DNA from: Galbitalea sp. SE-J8
GTDB lineage: Bacteria > Actinomycetota > Actinomycetes > Actinomycetales > Microbacteriaceae
Direction: 5' to 3'
Length of the DNA stretch: 64,000 bases
Assembly (NCBI RefSeq): GCF_030345695.1
Contig: NZ_JAUASV010000001.1
Span: 124,001-188,000 of the forward strand
Shown: one piece after another, positions 57,755 to 64,000 of the stretch
Position numbering within the stretch: position 1 is the first letter of the stretch
Layout of the letters: every line of letters starts with the position of its first letter
The notes under the pieces: generated by a model
Seen by the model: only the letters and a program-made list of their open reading frames with translations
Told to the model about the DNA's origin: nothing
Databases searched by the model: none
Translations under genes and position numbers: made by a program

Positions 57755-58492
57755 CTATGAGGCCGTCGCTCCGCCTGCCTCGATCGCACGCGCGAGCGCC
57801 CGACGCGAGTCCTCGAGGTGCTCCCGCATCGCCGCCACGGCGGCCGATTCGTCGCGTGCAGTGAGCGCGCGGGCGATGCGGCGATGTGCCTCGAGCGCGA
57901 TCTCGCCTCGCCCAGGGGCATTGAGCGTCGCGCGCCGAATTCGATAGAGCACGGTGCCGAGCGAGTCGACGAGAAGCGGGAACAGAGGGTTGTCGGACGC
58001 TTCCGCGATCGCACGGTGGAAGGCGACGTCGGCAGCCGAGGCCGCGCCCGCGTCGTCGAGGACATCCGCCATGGACTCACACACGTCGGCGATCCGCCTG
58101 AGCTGATCGTCGGTGGCGCGTCGCGCGGCGAGCGCCACCATCCGAACCTCGAGAGTCTCTCGCACCTCGAAGATGCGATCGGGGTCGATCTCGTCGCGTT
58201 GAGAGACATAGAGGTCGAACGACTCGCGCACGTGCGACTCATCGACGTCCGCGACGATGACCCCGTAGCCGGTTACGACCTGCAACACGCCTTTCGCTGC
58301 CAGATGACGCGTCGCTTCGCGGATCACTGTGCGTGACACGCCGAAGCGCTCGCCGAGTTCACGCTCGGATGGAATCCGCGTTCCCGGCTCGAGCCCGCTG
58401 CGGCGGATGGCATCCACGAGCTGCCCGCTGACATCCTGATACAGGCTTCCTGGTCGTGAGACCGCGGTGATGTCCAACTCTCCTCGGGCCAT
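57755..58492 (-). CDS. GntR-family regulator, FCD subfamily
   Basis: 245 residues. Winged helix at the N-terminus (LVDAIRRSGLEPGTRIPSERELGERFGVSRTVIREATRHLAAKGVL, about 22-70) and a helical FCD effector domain with the metal-ligand pattern Asp ... FHRAIAEASDN ... His ... His. The FCD ligand is usually a carboxylated sugar, which would fit apionate or a related acid. ATG 58492 with AGAGGAG upstream. Lies between adh and the transporter genes with operators on both sides, so it probably represses the locus and itself. Confidence 0.93.
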   Translation of the reverse strand: MARGELDITAVSRPGSLYQDVSGQLVDAIRRSGLEPGTRIPSERELGERFGVSRTVIREATRHLAAKGVLQVVTGYGVIVADVDESHVRESFDLYVSQRDEIDPDRIFEVRETLEVRMVALAARRATDDQLRRIADVCESMADVLDDAGAASAADVAFHRAIAEASDNPLFPLLVDSLGTVLYRIRRATLNAPGRGEIALEAHRRIARALTARDESAAVAAMREHLEDSRRALARAIEAGGATAS

Positions 58493-58507
58493 GTGCGTCG
58501 CTCCTCT

Positions 58508-58517
58508 TGGCATGCCA
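58508..58517. promoter_or_regulatory. Operator site 3 upstream of gntR
   Basis: TGGCATGCCA, a perfect 10-base palindrome differing by one base from sites 1 and 2. It abuts the gntR ribosome site. An imperfect cgtatggcgtacg follows at 58527-58539. Confidence 0.6.
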
Positions 58518-58550
58518 GATGACAATCGTATGGCGTACGCAGCAACTCGC

Positions 58551-59594
58551 CTATATGTCGGAGACCACGACCAGCGCGCGCCCATGGATCGTGCGTCCCG
58601 CGACCGCCAGTAGGGCGTCGCTCGCACCCTCCAGAGGGACCCGGAGTTGGATCGTATTGACGAGCGCGGCGGCGTGCGAACGCACCAGATCGATGGCCGC
58701 CGGGAACATTCCCACGCTGTTCCGAGCTCCGACGACAGCAAGCTCTCGGCGGGAGAAGTCGGCGACCGGCACATCGAGCGCGTCCTCGGAGATGCCGACG
58801 ACGACGATCAGTCCGGCGGGCCGGACGACCTCCGCCGCGATCGAGATCAGCTCACTTGAGCCCGTCGTGTCGATCACGAGATCGGGCGCTCCCCGTGTTC
58901 CGGCGACTCCACGCAAGTCGTGCGGCGACAGCGACGAGTCCGCGCCCAGCGCCGCCGCGAGGTGACGTCGCGCGGGCGAACGATCCGCAACCGTGACCGC
59001 CGCTCCGGCCGCTGCCGCCGCGAGCACCACCGATCGGCCAAGCGATCCGGCGCCCAGGACGAGAACACGATCACCCTTGCGCATCCGGCCACGTCGCAGA
59101 GCCCACAGCGCGACTGCGATCGGCTCGACGAAGACTGCCGCGTCGATCGGAACCTCGGCGACGGGATGCGTCGCTCGCCGAGGCACAATGAGAGCGTCCG
59201 CGAGGCCGCCGTCCCTGTGCACACCGACGACCTGGAGATCCGGGCAGCAGTTCGTCGATCCGCGTCGGCACGTCGGGCACTCGCCACACGCCAGCGCAGG
59301 TTCGACGACGACCACGTCACCGGGATGCAGCGCCGAGGAGTTGTGGCCCACCGCCTCCACTCTCGCGACGATCTCGTGCCCCTGCACGACCGGATAGCCG
59401 AGATACGGGTGGGTCCCGTCCAGGATGTGCGCGTCCGAACCGCAGATACCGACGCGTAGTACGCGCAACCGCACATCGTCGGCCGCAAGGGTTCGCCGCT
59501 CAGTTGCTTCGACTTCGAGTCGCACGTCGCCCGGACCAATCGTGACCAGTCGGCGTGACCGGGCCCCGCCGTTCGCGTGCGGCTCCTCTGCCAC
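58551..59594 (-). CDS. Zinc-dependent alcohol dehydrogenase (MDR)
   Basis: 347 residues. Catalytic zinc ligands Cys in GICGSDAH and His in QGHEIV, structural zinc CGECPTCRRGSTNCC (about 100-115), Rossmann motif VLGAGSLGRSV (about 180). Closest in plan to polyol or sorbitol-type dehydrogenases. GTG start with GGGAGGAG upstream. First gene of the minus-strand block, 58 bases before gntR. It could reduce L-erythrulose or oxidise a polyol feeding the pathway; the substrate is not readable. Confidence 0.9.
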   Translation of the reverse strand: MAEEPHANGGARSRRLVTIGPGDVRLEVEATERRTLAADDVRLRVLRVGICGSDAHILDGTHPYLGYPVVQGHEIVARVEAVGHNSSALHPGDVVVVEPALACGECPTCRRGSTNCCPDLQVVGVHRDGGLADALIVPRRATHPVAEVPIDAAVFVEPIAVALWALRRGRMRKGDRVLVLGAGSLGRSVVLAAAAAGAAVTVADRSPARRHLAAALGADSSLSPHDLRGVAGTRGAPDLVIDTTGSSELISIAAEVVRPAGLIVVVGISEDALDVPVADFSRRELAVVGARNSVGMFPAAIDLVRSHAAALVNTIQLRVPLEGASDALLAVAGRTIHGRALVVVSDI

Positions 59595-59703
59595 GGTGGC
59601 TCCTCCCGGGTCGGCGAAGGATCATGTTACGCATCGAACGAACGGTGCGCGGGCGGATCGTATCGTCGTGCGGGCCCGCGTTTCATAGGGTCCAGGAGGA
59701 CTC

Positions 59704-59742
59704 ATGTCGCGCGCCCGCCACGAGTCGTCCCGAACCCGATGA
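59704..59742 (+). other. 12-codon micro-ORF with ideal ribosome site
   Basis: AGGAGG, 4 bases, ATG, then MSRARHESSRTR and TGA. It stands alone between adh and the spermidine-synthase-like gene. It could be a leader peptide, a small basic protein or the start of a deleted gene. No attenuator hairpin follows. Confidence 0.35.
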
Positions 59743-59814
59743 GAAGCAGGATGGGGCGGGGCGATGGGGCAGGGGCGCGGGGCGGGGCCCGACGCGCAGC
59801 GCTAGCGTGAACGG

Positions 59815-60681
59815 ATGGCGCAGCAGGAGCATCCGTCGGTCACGCTCTCGAGCGGGCTGCACGCCGAGATCGTGGGCGACCGGTTCGTTCCGGGGGCGTT
59901 CGAGCTCGTCGTCGACGGCACCCCGCAGTCGCACGTGAGCCTCGACGATCCGACCGCGCTGTTCTTCGAGTACATCCAGCGCATGGGACACGTCATCGAC
60001 CGGCTGAAGCTGCCGGGCGAGCCGCTCACGGCCGTGCACCTCGGCGCCGGAGCGCTCACCATCCCGCGCTACATCCACGCCACCCGGCCGGGGTCGCGCC
60101 AGCAGGTCATCGAGCTCGAGCGCGCGCTCGTCGACCTGGTGCGGACCGAGCTTCCGCTGCCCCGCGACGCGAGCATCCGGGTTCGCTACGGCGACGCACG
60201 CGCCACCCTGGCCCAGCTGCCCGCGGGACTGCGCGGCACGGTCGACCTCGTCGTCGTCGACGTGTTCGCCGGGGCTCGCACGCCCGCCCACGTCACGAGC
60301 GCCGAGTTCTACGGCGAGGTCGGCGCGCTGCTCGCCGACGACGGCGTCGTGCTCGTGAACATCGCCGACGGCCCGGGACTGGCGTTCGCACGCGGCCAGG
60401 CCGCCACCCTGCGCTACGCGTTCGGCAACGTCGCCGTGCTCGCCGACGCATCCCTGCTCAAGAGCCGGCGCTACGGCAACGTCGTGCTCGCCGCATCCCG
60501 CGAGCCGCTGCCGGTCGAGTGGCTGCCGCGGCTGCTCGCGGGCGGGCCGCATCCGTCGAAGGTGCTCGCGGGACACGAGGTCGTCGACTGGATCGCGGGC
60601 GCGCCCATCGCGACGGATGCCACGGCCGTGCCGTCCCCGCCGCCCGCGCGCAGCGTGTTCCAGGTGCGCGGCCGCGACTGA
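59815..60681 (+). CDS. Spermidine-synthase-like methyltransferase-fold protein
   Basis: 288 residues. Class I Rossmann fold: VHLGAGALTIPRYIHA (about 80-95), QQVIELERALVD, VRYGDARATL and DLVVVDVF, where the SAM or dcSAM site lies. Lacks the N-terminal membrane part found in some fused forms. In actinobacteria such genes often act in unknown methyl or aminopropyl transfer rather than polyamine synthesis. TAGCGT ends 6 bases before the ATG and no ribosome site is visible, so it is probably leaderless. Confidence 0.8.
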   Translation: MAQQEHPSVTLSSGLHAEIVGDRFVPGAFELVVDGTPQSHVSLDDPTALFFEYIQRMGHVIDRLKLPGEPLTAVHLGAGALTIPRYIHATRPGSRQQVIELERALVDLVRTELPLPRDASIRVRYGDARATLAQLPAGLRGTVDLVVVDVFAGARTPAHVTSAEFYGEVGALLADDGVVLVNIADGPGLAFARGQAATLRYAFGNVAVLADASLLKSRRYGNVVLAASREPLPVEWLPRLLAGGPHPSKVLAGHEVVDWIAGAPIATDATAVPSPPPARSVFQVRGRD

Positions 60682-60690
60682 GCTGCGGCG

Positions 60691-60750
60691 CTGGAGGACG
60701 CGGCGCTGGTCGACGCACCGGCGGAGGACGCGGCGCTGGTCGACGCACGG
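60691..60750. repeat. 30-bp tandem duplication
   Basis: Two 30-base units sharing ggaggacgcggcgctggtcg and the following gacgca, with differences only at the ends. Non-coding gap between convergent genes. No terminator hairpin was recognised here. Confidence 0.8.
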
Positions 60751-60818
60751 CGGATGGCACGCGTGCGGACGGCACGGCGCTGGACGCACCTGCGGACGGC
60801 GCGACCACGCGAGGGCGA

Positions 60819-61838
60819 TCAGGGCTTGACGAGCTTGACCGTGTAGCGGTGCGCGACCTTCCTGCCGCCGACCCGGATGCCCGAGACGCTGACCCGGTAG
60901 ACCTTCGCCGCGGCGCCGGTCGGCTTCTTCACGCCCGCGACCTCGAACACGAGGGTGTCGCTCGCGTAGCCGTCGGCGCTCGCCCGCTTCTTCACCGTGA
61001 GACGGTGGCCGCCGCGGTCGGTGACCGTGACCTTCGCCCGGGAGAAGTCGTAGTTCTTGCCGGCGCGTCCCGAGAGCGACCAGCGGCCGTCGGGCTCGAG
61101 CGGACTCGGGAAGTAGCCGGCCGTCGGCCAGGACACCCACGCCGGGTTCTTGAAGCCCGACGACGCCTGGCCGCCGATCACCCAGAGCGCGTTGGCGAAC
61201 GTCGTCGAACCGGTGCCGACCCGGCGCAGTCGCGGGTCGAGCACCCAGCGGCGGTGTCCGACGACGACGTTGCCCGCGCCGGGGTCGTCGAGGTACGCCG
61301 TGATCGCCCGGGCCCCGCTGAGCCCGTCGCGCGGGTCATCGCTGATGGCCAGCGCGATGTTCGAGTGGCGGCCGGCGGCCTTCGCTGCGGCGGTCACGCA
61401 GTCCCAGCCGGCCGGGATCTCGTGCTCCAGCTGCCCGTTCGCCTGGTAGACGAGCGCGGCCCGGATCGCCTTCGCGCTCGTCGCGCTGTCGAGCTTCACC
61501 GGACTGAGCCGCGCGAGCGAGCGCGCGTAGTTGACGGTGGCGATCGTCGCCGTCCGCGAGGCGGCGCTCTCGGTGCCGGGGTCGCATCCGTCGACCGAGC
61601 CGGTCCAGCCCACCGGGACCCGCTGCGCGGGGGCGTACACCGTGCGGTAGCCGCGCAGCACGGCGGCCTTGCTCGCACCGGTCGCGCCGCTCGCGCTGGT
61701 CGCCCCGCTCGCGGTGGTGGCACGGGTCGCGTTCGGCGCAGCGACGCTCGCGCCGGCGACGCCCGTGGAGAGCGCGACGGATGCCGCAAGCAGCGCGGCG
61801 ACCGCGAGCATCCGTCGGCGGGGTGATTCCACGGGCAC
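60819..61838 (-). CDS. Secreted CAP-domain (SCP/PR-1-like) protein
   Basis: 339 residues. Signal peptide (about 1-30, ending in an AGASVA-like site), Ala/Thr/Ser-rich linker, then a CAP domain (about 90-245) with NYAR, LEHEIP, the His in AGRHSNIA and GHRRWVLDP. A small beta domain ends the chain. Bacterial CAP proteins are exported and of mostly unknown action. Start GTG 61838 or 61832. It diverges from the lipoprotein gene at 61973. Confidence 0.85.
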   Translation of the reverse strand: MPVESPRRRMLAVAALLAASVALSTGVAGASVAAPNATRATTASGATSASGATGASKAAVLRGYRTVYAPAQRVPVGWTGSVDGCDPGTESAASRTATIATVNYARSLARLSPVKLDSATSAKAIRAALVYQANGQLEHEIPAGWDCVTAAAKAAGRHSNIALAISDDPRDGLSGARAITAYLDDPGAGNVVVGHRRWVLDPRLRRVGTGSTTFANALWVIGGQASSGFKNPAWVSWPTAGYFPSPLEPDGRWSLSGRAGKNYDFSRAKVTVTDRGGHRLTVKKRASADGYASDTLVFEVAGVKKPTGAAAKVYRVSVSGIRVGGRKVAHRYTVKLVKP

Positions 61839-61972
61839 GACCCTTCTACCCTCCTTGGAGTGTCACGGGAGCGGCACGAGCAGACTAGGCAATCCGGGCG
61901 CCGGGCTCCCAGTCCCCCTTCGGGGTGGGGTGCGTCTCTCGCCGCGACCGTCCGCCGGCGGGACCATGTCGT

Positions 61973-63076
61973 ATGCGCGCACTGCTCATCCCGGTCCTGC
62001 TGAGCGTCGGCGCCCTCGTCGGGTGCTCGTCCGCGACCCCCGCCCCGGCCACGCCGACCTCGCCGACGCCGCCCGCGCCCGCAGCGCCGCCGCTCACGCC
62101 GACGGATGCGACGCGCGACCTCGCGAGCGGGCTCGCGGCGCCGTGGTCGGTGCTGTCGATGCCGGACGGCGGCGCCCTCGTGAGCGAGCGCGACTCCGGG
62201 CGGATCCTCGAGCTCGACCTCGCCGGCGGCAGCCGCCTCGTCGGCACCGTGCCGGGGGTCGCCCACGCGGGCGAGGGCGGGCTGCTGGGACTCGCGCCGG
62301 CACCCGCGGGCGGCGAGCTGTACGCATACCTGACCACGGCATCCGACAACCGCATCGTGCGGATGCCGCTCGGCGGCCCGGCCGGCGGCCGCACGATCGG
62401 CGCCCCCGTCGTCGTGCTCGACGGGCTCGCCCGGGCGGCGAACCACGACGGCGGGCGGATCGCCTTCGGACCGGACGGGATGCTCTACGCCACGGTCGGC
62501 GACGCGGGCGACCCGTCCCGCGCGCAGGACGTCGGATCGCTGAACGGCAAGATCCTGCGGATGACGCCCGACGGCGCCGTGCCGGCCGACAACCCGTTCC
62601 CCGGCTCGCTCGTCTACTCGCTCGGGCACCGCAATCCGCAGGGCATCGCGTGGGATGCGGACGGCCGGCTCTACGCCGCCGAGTTCGGTCAGGACACCTG
62701 GGACGAGTTCAACCGCATCGAGCCCGGCCGCAACTACGGCTGGCCCGAGGCGGAGGGGATCGCGCACGACCCGCGCTTCGTCGATCCGCTCGTGCAGTGG
62801 GCGACCGACGATGCCAGCCCGAGCGGCCTGACCCGGATCGGCGGCACCTTCTTCCTCGCCGGGCTCGGCGGCGAGCGCCTCTGGACGATCACGATCGACG
62901 GCGACGGCGGCGCGACCGCGGACGACAGCTTCGTCGGCGAGCTCGGGCGGCTGCGCGACGCCGTCGCGGCCCCGGACGGCTCGCTCTGGCTGCTCACCAA
63001 CAACACGGACGGGCGCGGCGATCCGCGCGACGGCGACGACCGACTGGTGCGAGTGGAGCTCGGCGCAGCGTCGTGA
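61973..63076 (+). CDS. Glucose/sorbosone dehydrogenase-like lipoprotein (PQQ-type propeller)
   Basis: 367 residues. Lipobox LVGC (15-18), a Pro/Thr linker, then a six-bladed propeller of the soluble aldose dehydrogenase family: APWSVLSMPDGGALVSERDSG, GGLLGLA, NHDGGRIAFGPDGMLYATVGDAG with the active-site His, YSLGHRNPQG and EFGQDTWDE. It oxidises sugars outside the membrane if PQQ is available; no PQQ synthesis gene is in view. ATG 61973 gives the proper lipoprotein signal, unlike the longer frame. Confidence 0.9.
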   Translation: MRALLIPVLLSVGALVGCSSATPAPATPTSPTPPAPAAPPLTPTDATRDLASGLAAPWSVLSMPDGGALVSERDSGRILELDLAGGSRLVGTVPGVAHAGEGGLLGLAPAPAGGELYAYLTTASDNRIVRMPLGGPAGGRTIGAPVVVLDGLARAANHDGGRIAFGPDGMLYATVGDAGDPSRAQDVGSLNGKILRMTPDGAVPADNPFPGSLVYSLGHRNPQGIAWDADGRLYAAEFGQDTWDEFNRIEPGRNYGWPEAEGIAHDPRFVDPLVQWATDDASPSGLTRIGGTFFLAGLGGERLWTITIDGDGGATADDSFVGELGRLRDAVAAPDGSLWLLTNNTDGRGDPRDGDDRLVRVELGAAS

Positions 63077-63112
63077 CGGCGCAGCGTCGGCGGGGCGAAC
63101 TACCCTCGTTGC

Positions 63113-63568
63113 GTGGCGGAGCTGGATCGCGTGAGGCAGTGGGCGCAGGCGCTCATCGACCTGCACCTGGACGCCTCGTGGACGTTCGGCTTCGACAACG
63201 CCAAGACGCGCGCGGGGCTGTGCGACTACACCCGCAGGCGCATCAGCGTCTCGCGTCACCTCGCCGCCCGGTATGCCGACGACGAGATCCACCAGGTGCT
63301 GCTGCACGAGGTCGCCCACGCGATGGCCGGCCCGCGGGCGGCGCACGGTCCGCTCTGGAAGCGCACGGCGAAGGCCCTCGGCTACGACGGCAAGCGCACC
63401 CACGACGGCGCGATCGCGAGCGAGTTCGCGACCTGGATCGGCCACTGCCCGGCCGGCCACGTGCACTACCGCTACCGCCGGCCGACGGGTGCGCTCGCGT
63501 GCGGGCGCTGCTCGCGCCGCTTCGACGTCGCCCACGTGATCACCTGGCAGCGACGCTCGGCCCCGTAA
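63113..63568 (+). CDS. SprT-like zinc metalloprotein
   Basis: 151 residues. HEVAHA zinc motif (His65, Glu66, His69) and a C-terminal zinc ribbon-like HCPAGH ... CGRCSRRF. SprT/Spartan-like fold; bacterial members have no settled role. GTG 63113 follows TACCCT (63101-63106) by 6 bases and has no ribosome site, so the message is probably leaderless. Confidence 0.85.
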   Translation: MAELDRVRQWAQALIDLHLDASWTFGFDNAKTRAGLCDYTRRRISVSRHLAARYADDEIHQVLLHEVAHAMAGPRAAHGPLWKRTAKALGYDGKRTHDGAIASEFATWIGHCPAGHVHYRYRRPTGALACGRCSRRFDVAHVITWQRRSAP

Positions 63569-63585
63569 CCGCCTACTCTGGTTAC

Positions 63586-64000
63586 ATGACCGACCCGGAG
63601 TTCGGCGCGCACTGCCTCGACCTCGTCGAGAACGCGCCGCTCGACGCGCCCGCGACCCTGGGGCGATGGATCGCCGCGCGCTACCCGGTCGAGACGGATG
63701 CCGCCACCGAGCGCGACCTCGCGGATGCGCGCATGCTGCGCGACGCCATCGCGCGCGCCGCATCCGTGCTCAGCGCCGGTGGGGTGCCCGCCGCCTCCGA
63801 CGTCGACGTCGTCAACCTCGTGGCCGCGACGCCGGACATCCCGCCCGCGCTCGCCGGCGGCACCCGCCAGGCCGGCCGGGGCCGCGCCCGCGTCGGCCAG
63901 GCGCTCAGCGAGCTCGCGCGCGAGGCCGTGCGCGTGCTGGCCGACGGGGAGCGCGTCCGGGAGTGCGCGGCCGGGGACTGCGCGATCGTGTTCTACGACG
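63586..64000 (+). CDS. CGNR zinc-finger / ABATE-domain regulator, 3' end missing
   Basis: First 138 codons. N-terminal ABATE-type stress-ligand domain (LVENAPLDAPATLGRW, DARMLRDAIARA) and the start of the C-terminal zinc finger (ECAAGDCAIVFYD, two of its Cys). Such proteins are predicted transcription regulators. TACTCT ends 7 bases before the ATG, another likely leaderless gene. Cut by the window end. Confidence 0.85.
   Translation, partial: MTDPEFGAHCLDLVENAPLDAPATLGRWIAARYPVETDAATERDLADARMLRDAIARAASVLSAGGVPAASDVDVVNLVAATPDIPPALAGGTRQAGRGRARVGQALSELAREAVRVLADGERVRECAAGDCAIVFYD

Noticed and set aside
59815-60681. True spermidine synthase
   Set aside because: The fold is right, but the polyamine-binding pattern is not clear and no other polyamine gene is near; kept as spermidine-synthase-like.

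Overview
The window comes from a high-GC Gram-positive actinobacterium. GC-rich third positions, S12/S7/EF-G and RpoB/RpoC of actinobacterial type, TANNNT -10 boxes, apparently leaderless genes and many GTG/TTG starts all fit. The gene set (Gram-positive type IV pilus, DUF222-HNH protein, sugar ABC transporter with GntR regulator) suggests a soil or plant-associated member of Microbacteriaceae; that family call is inference.

Layout, left to right. (1) 1-2253, minus: rpsL-rpsG-fusA, fusA cut by the window edge. (2) 2662-21626, minus: a type IV pilus locus in four blocks, pilB-pilT-pilC, pilA-pilV-pilW-pilX-pilD, pilM-pilN-pilO and a trailing membrane protein. Two accessory patches break it: 13528-16765 (repeat-rich small protein, unknown protein, gene remnant, DUF222-HNH nuclease) and 6299-9119 (heptad-repeat protein, O-antigen-ligase-like protein, VapBC). 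(3) 21787-36789, minus: eight tightly overlapping genes. In transcription order they encode a Ser/Thr kinase, a 2046-residue exported multi-Ig-like protein, a MoxR ATPase, a DUF58 protein, a transglutaminase-like membrane protein lacking its catalytic Cys and His, an FHA protein, a PP2C phosphatase and a small membrane protein. (4) 36921-44395, minus: rpoB-rpoC with clear promoter and terminator. Blocks 2 and 3 thus fill about 34 kb between rpoC and rpsL, which lie close together in many actinobacteria.

(5) 44829-59594: a carbohydrate locus. GH140-type (DUF4038) and GH38 hydrolases, an ABC sugar transporter without ATPase, a short-chain dehydrogenase, a D-apionate-lactonase-like protein, a D-apionate-oxidoisomerase-like protein, a TIM-barrel protein fitting 3-oxo-isoapionate decarboxylase, a zinc alcohol dehydrogenase, a GntR/FCD regulator, and an epimerase gene interrupted by one in-frame TAG. 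A TGG(T/C)ATGCCA palindrome lies in three promoter regions here and probably defines the regulon. I read the locus as import and oxidative breakdown of apiose or a related branched sugar.

(6) 59815-64000: spermidine-synthase-like protein, CAP-domain protein, glucose/sorbosone-dehydrogenase-like lipoprotein, SprT-like metalloprotein and the start of a CGNR zinc-finger regulator. I saw no rRNA, tRNA, CRISPR array, transposase or phage module. All family names come from reading motifs; no database search was run.
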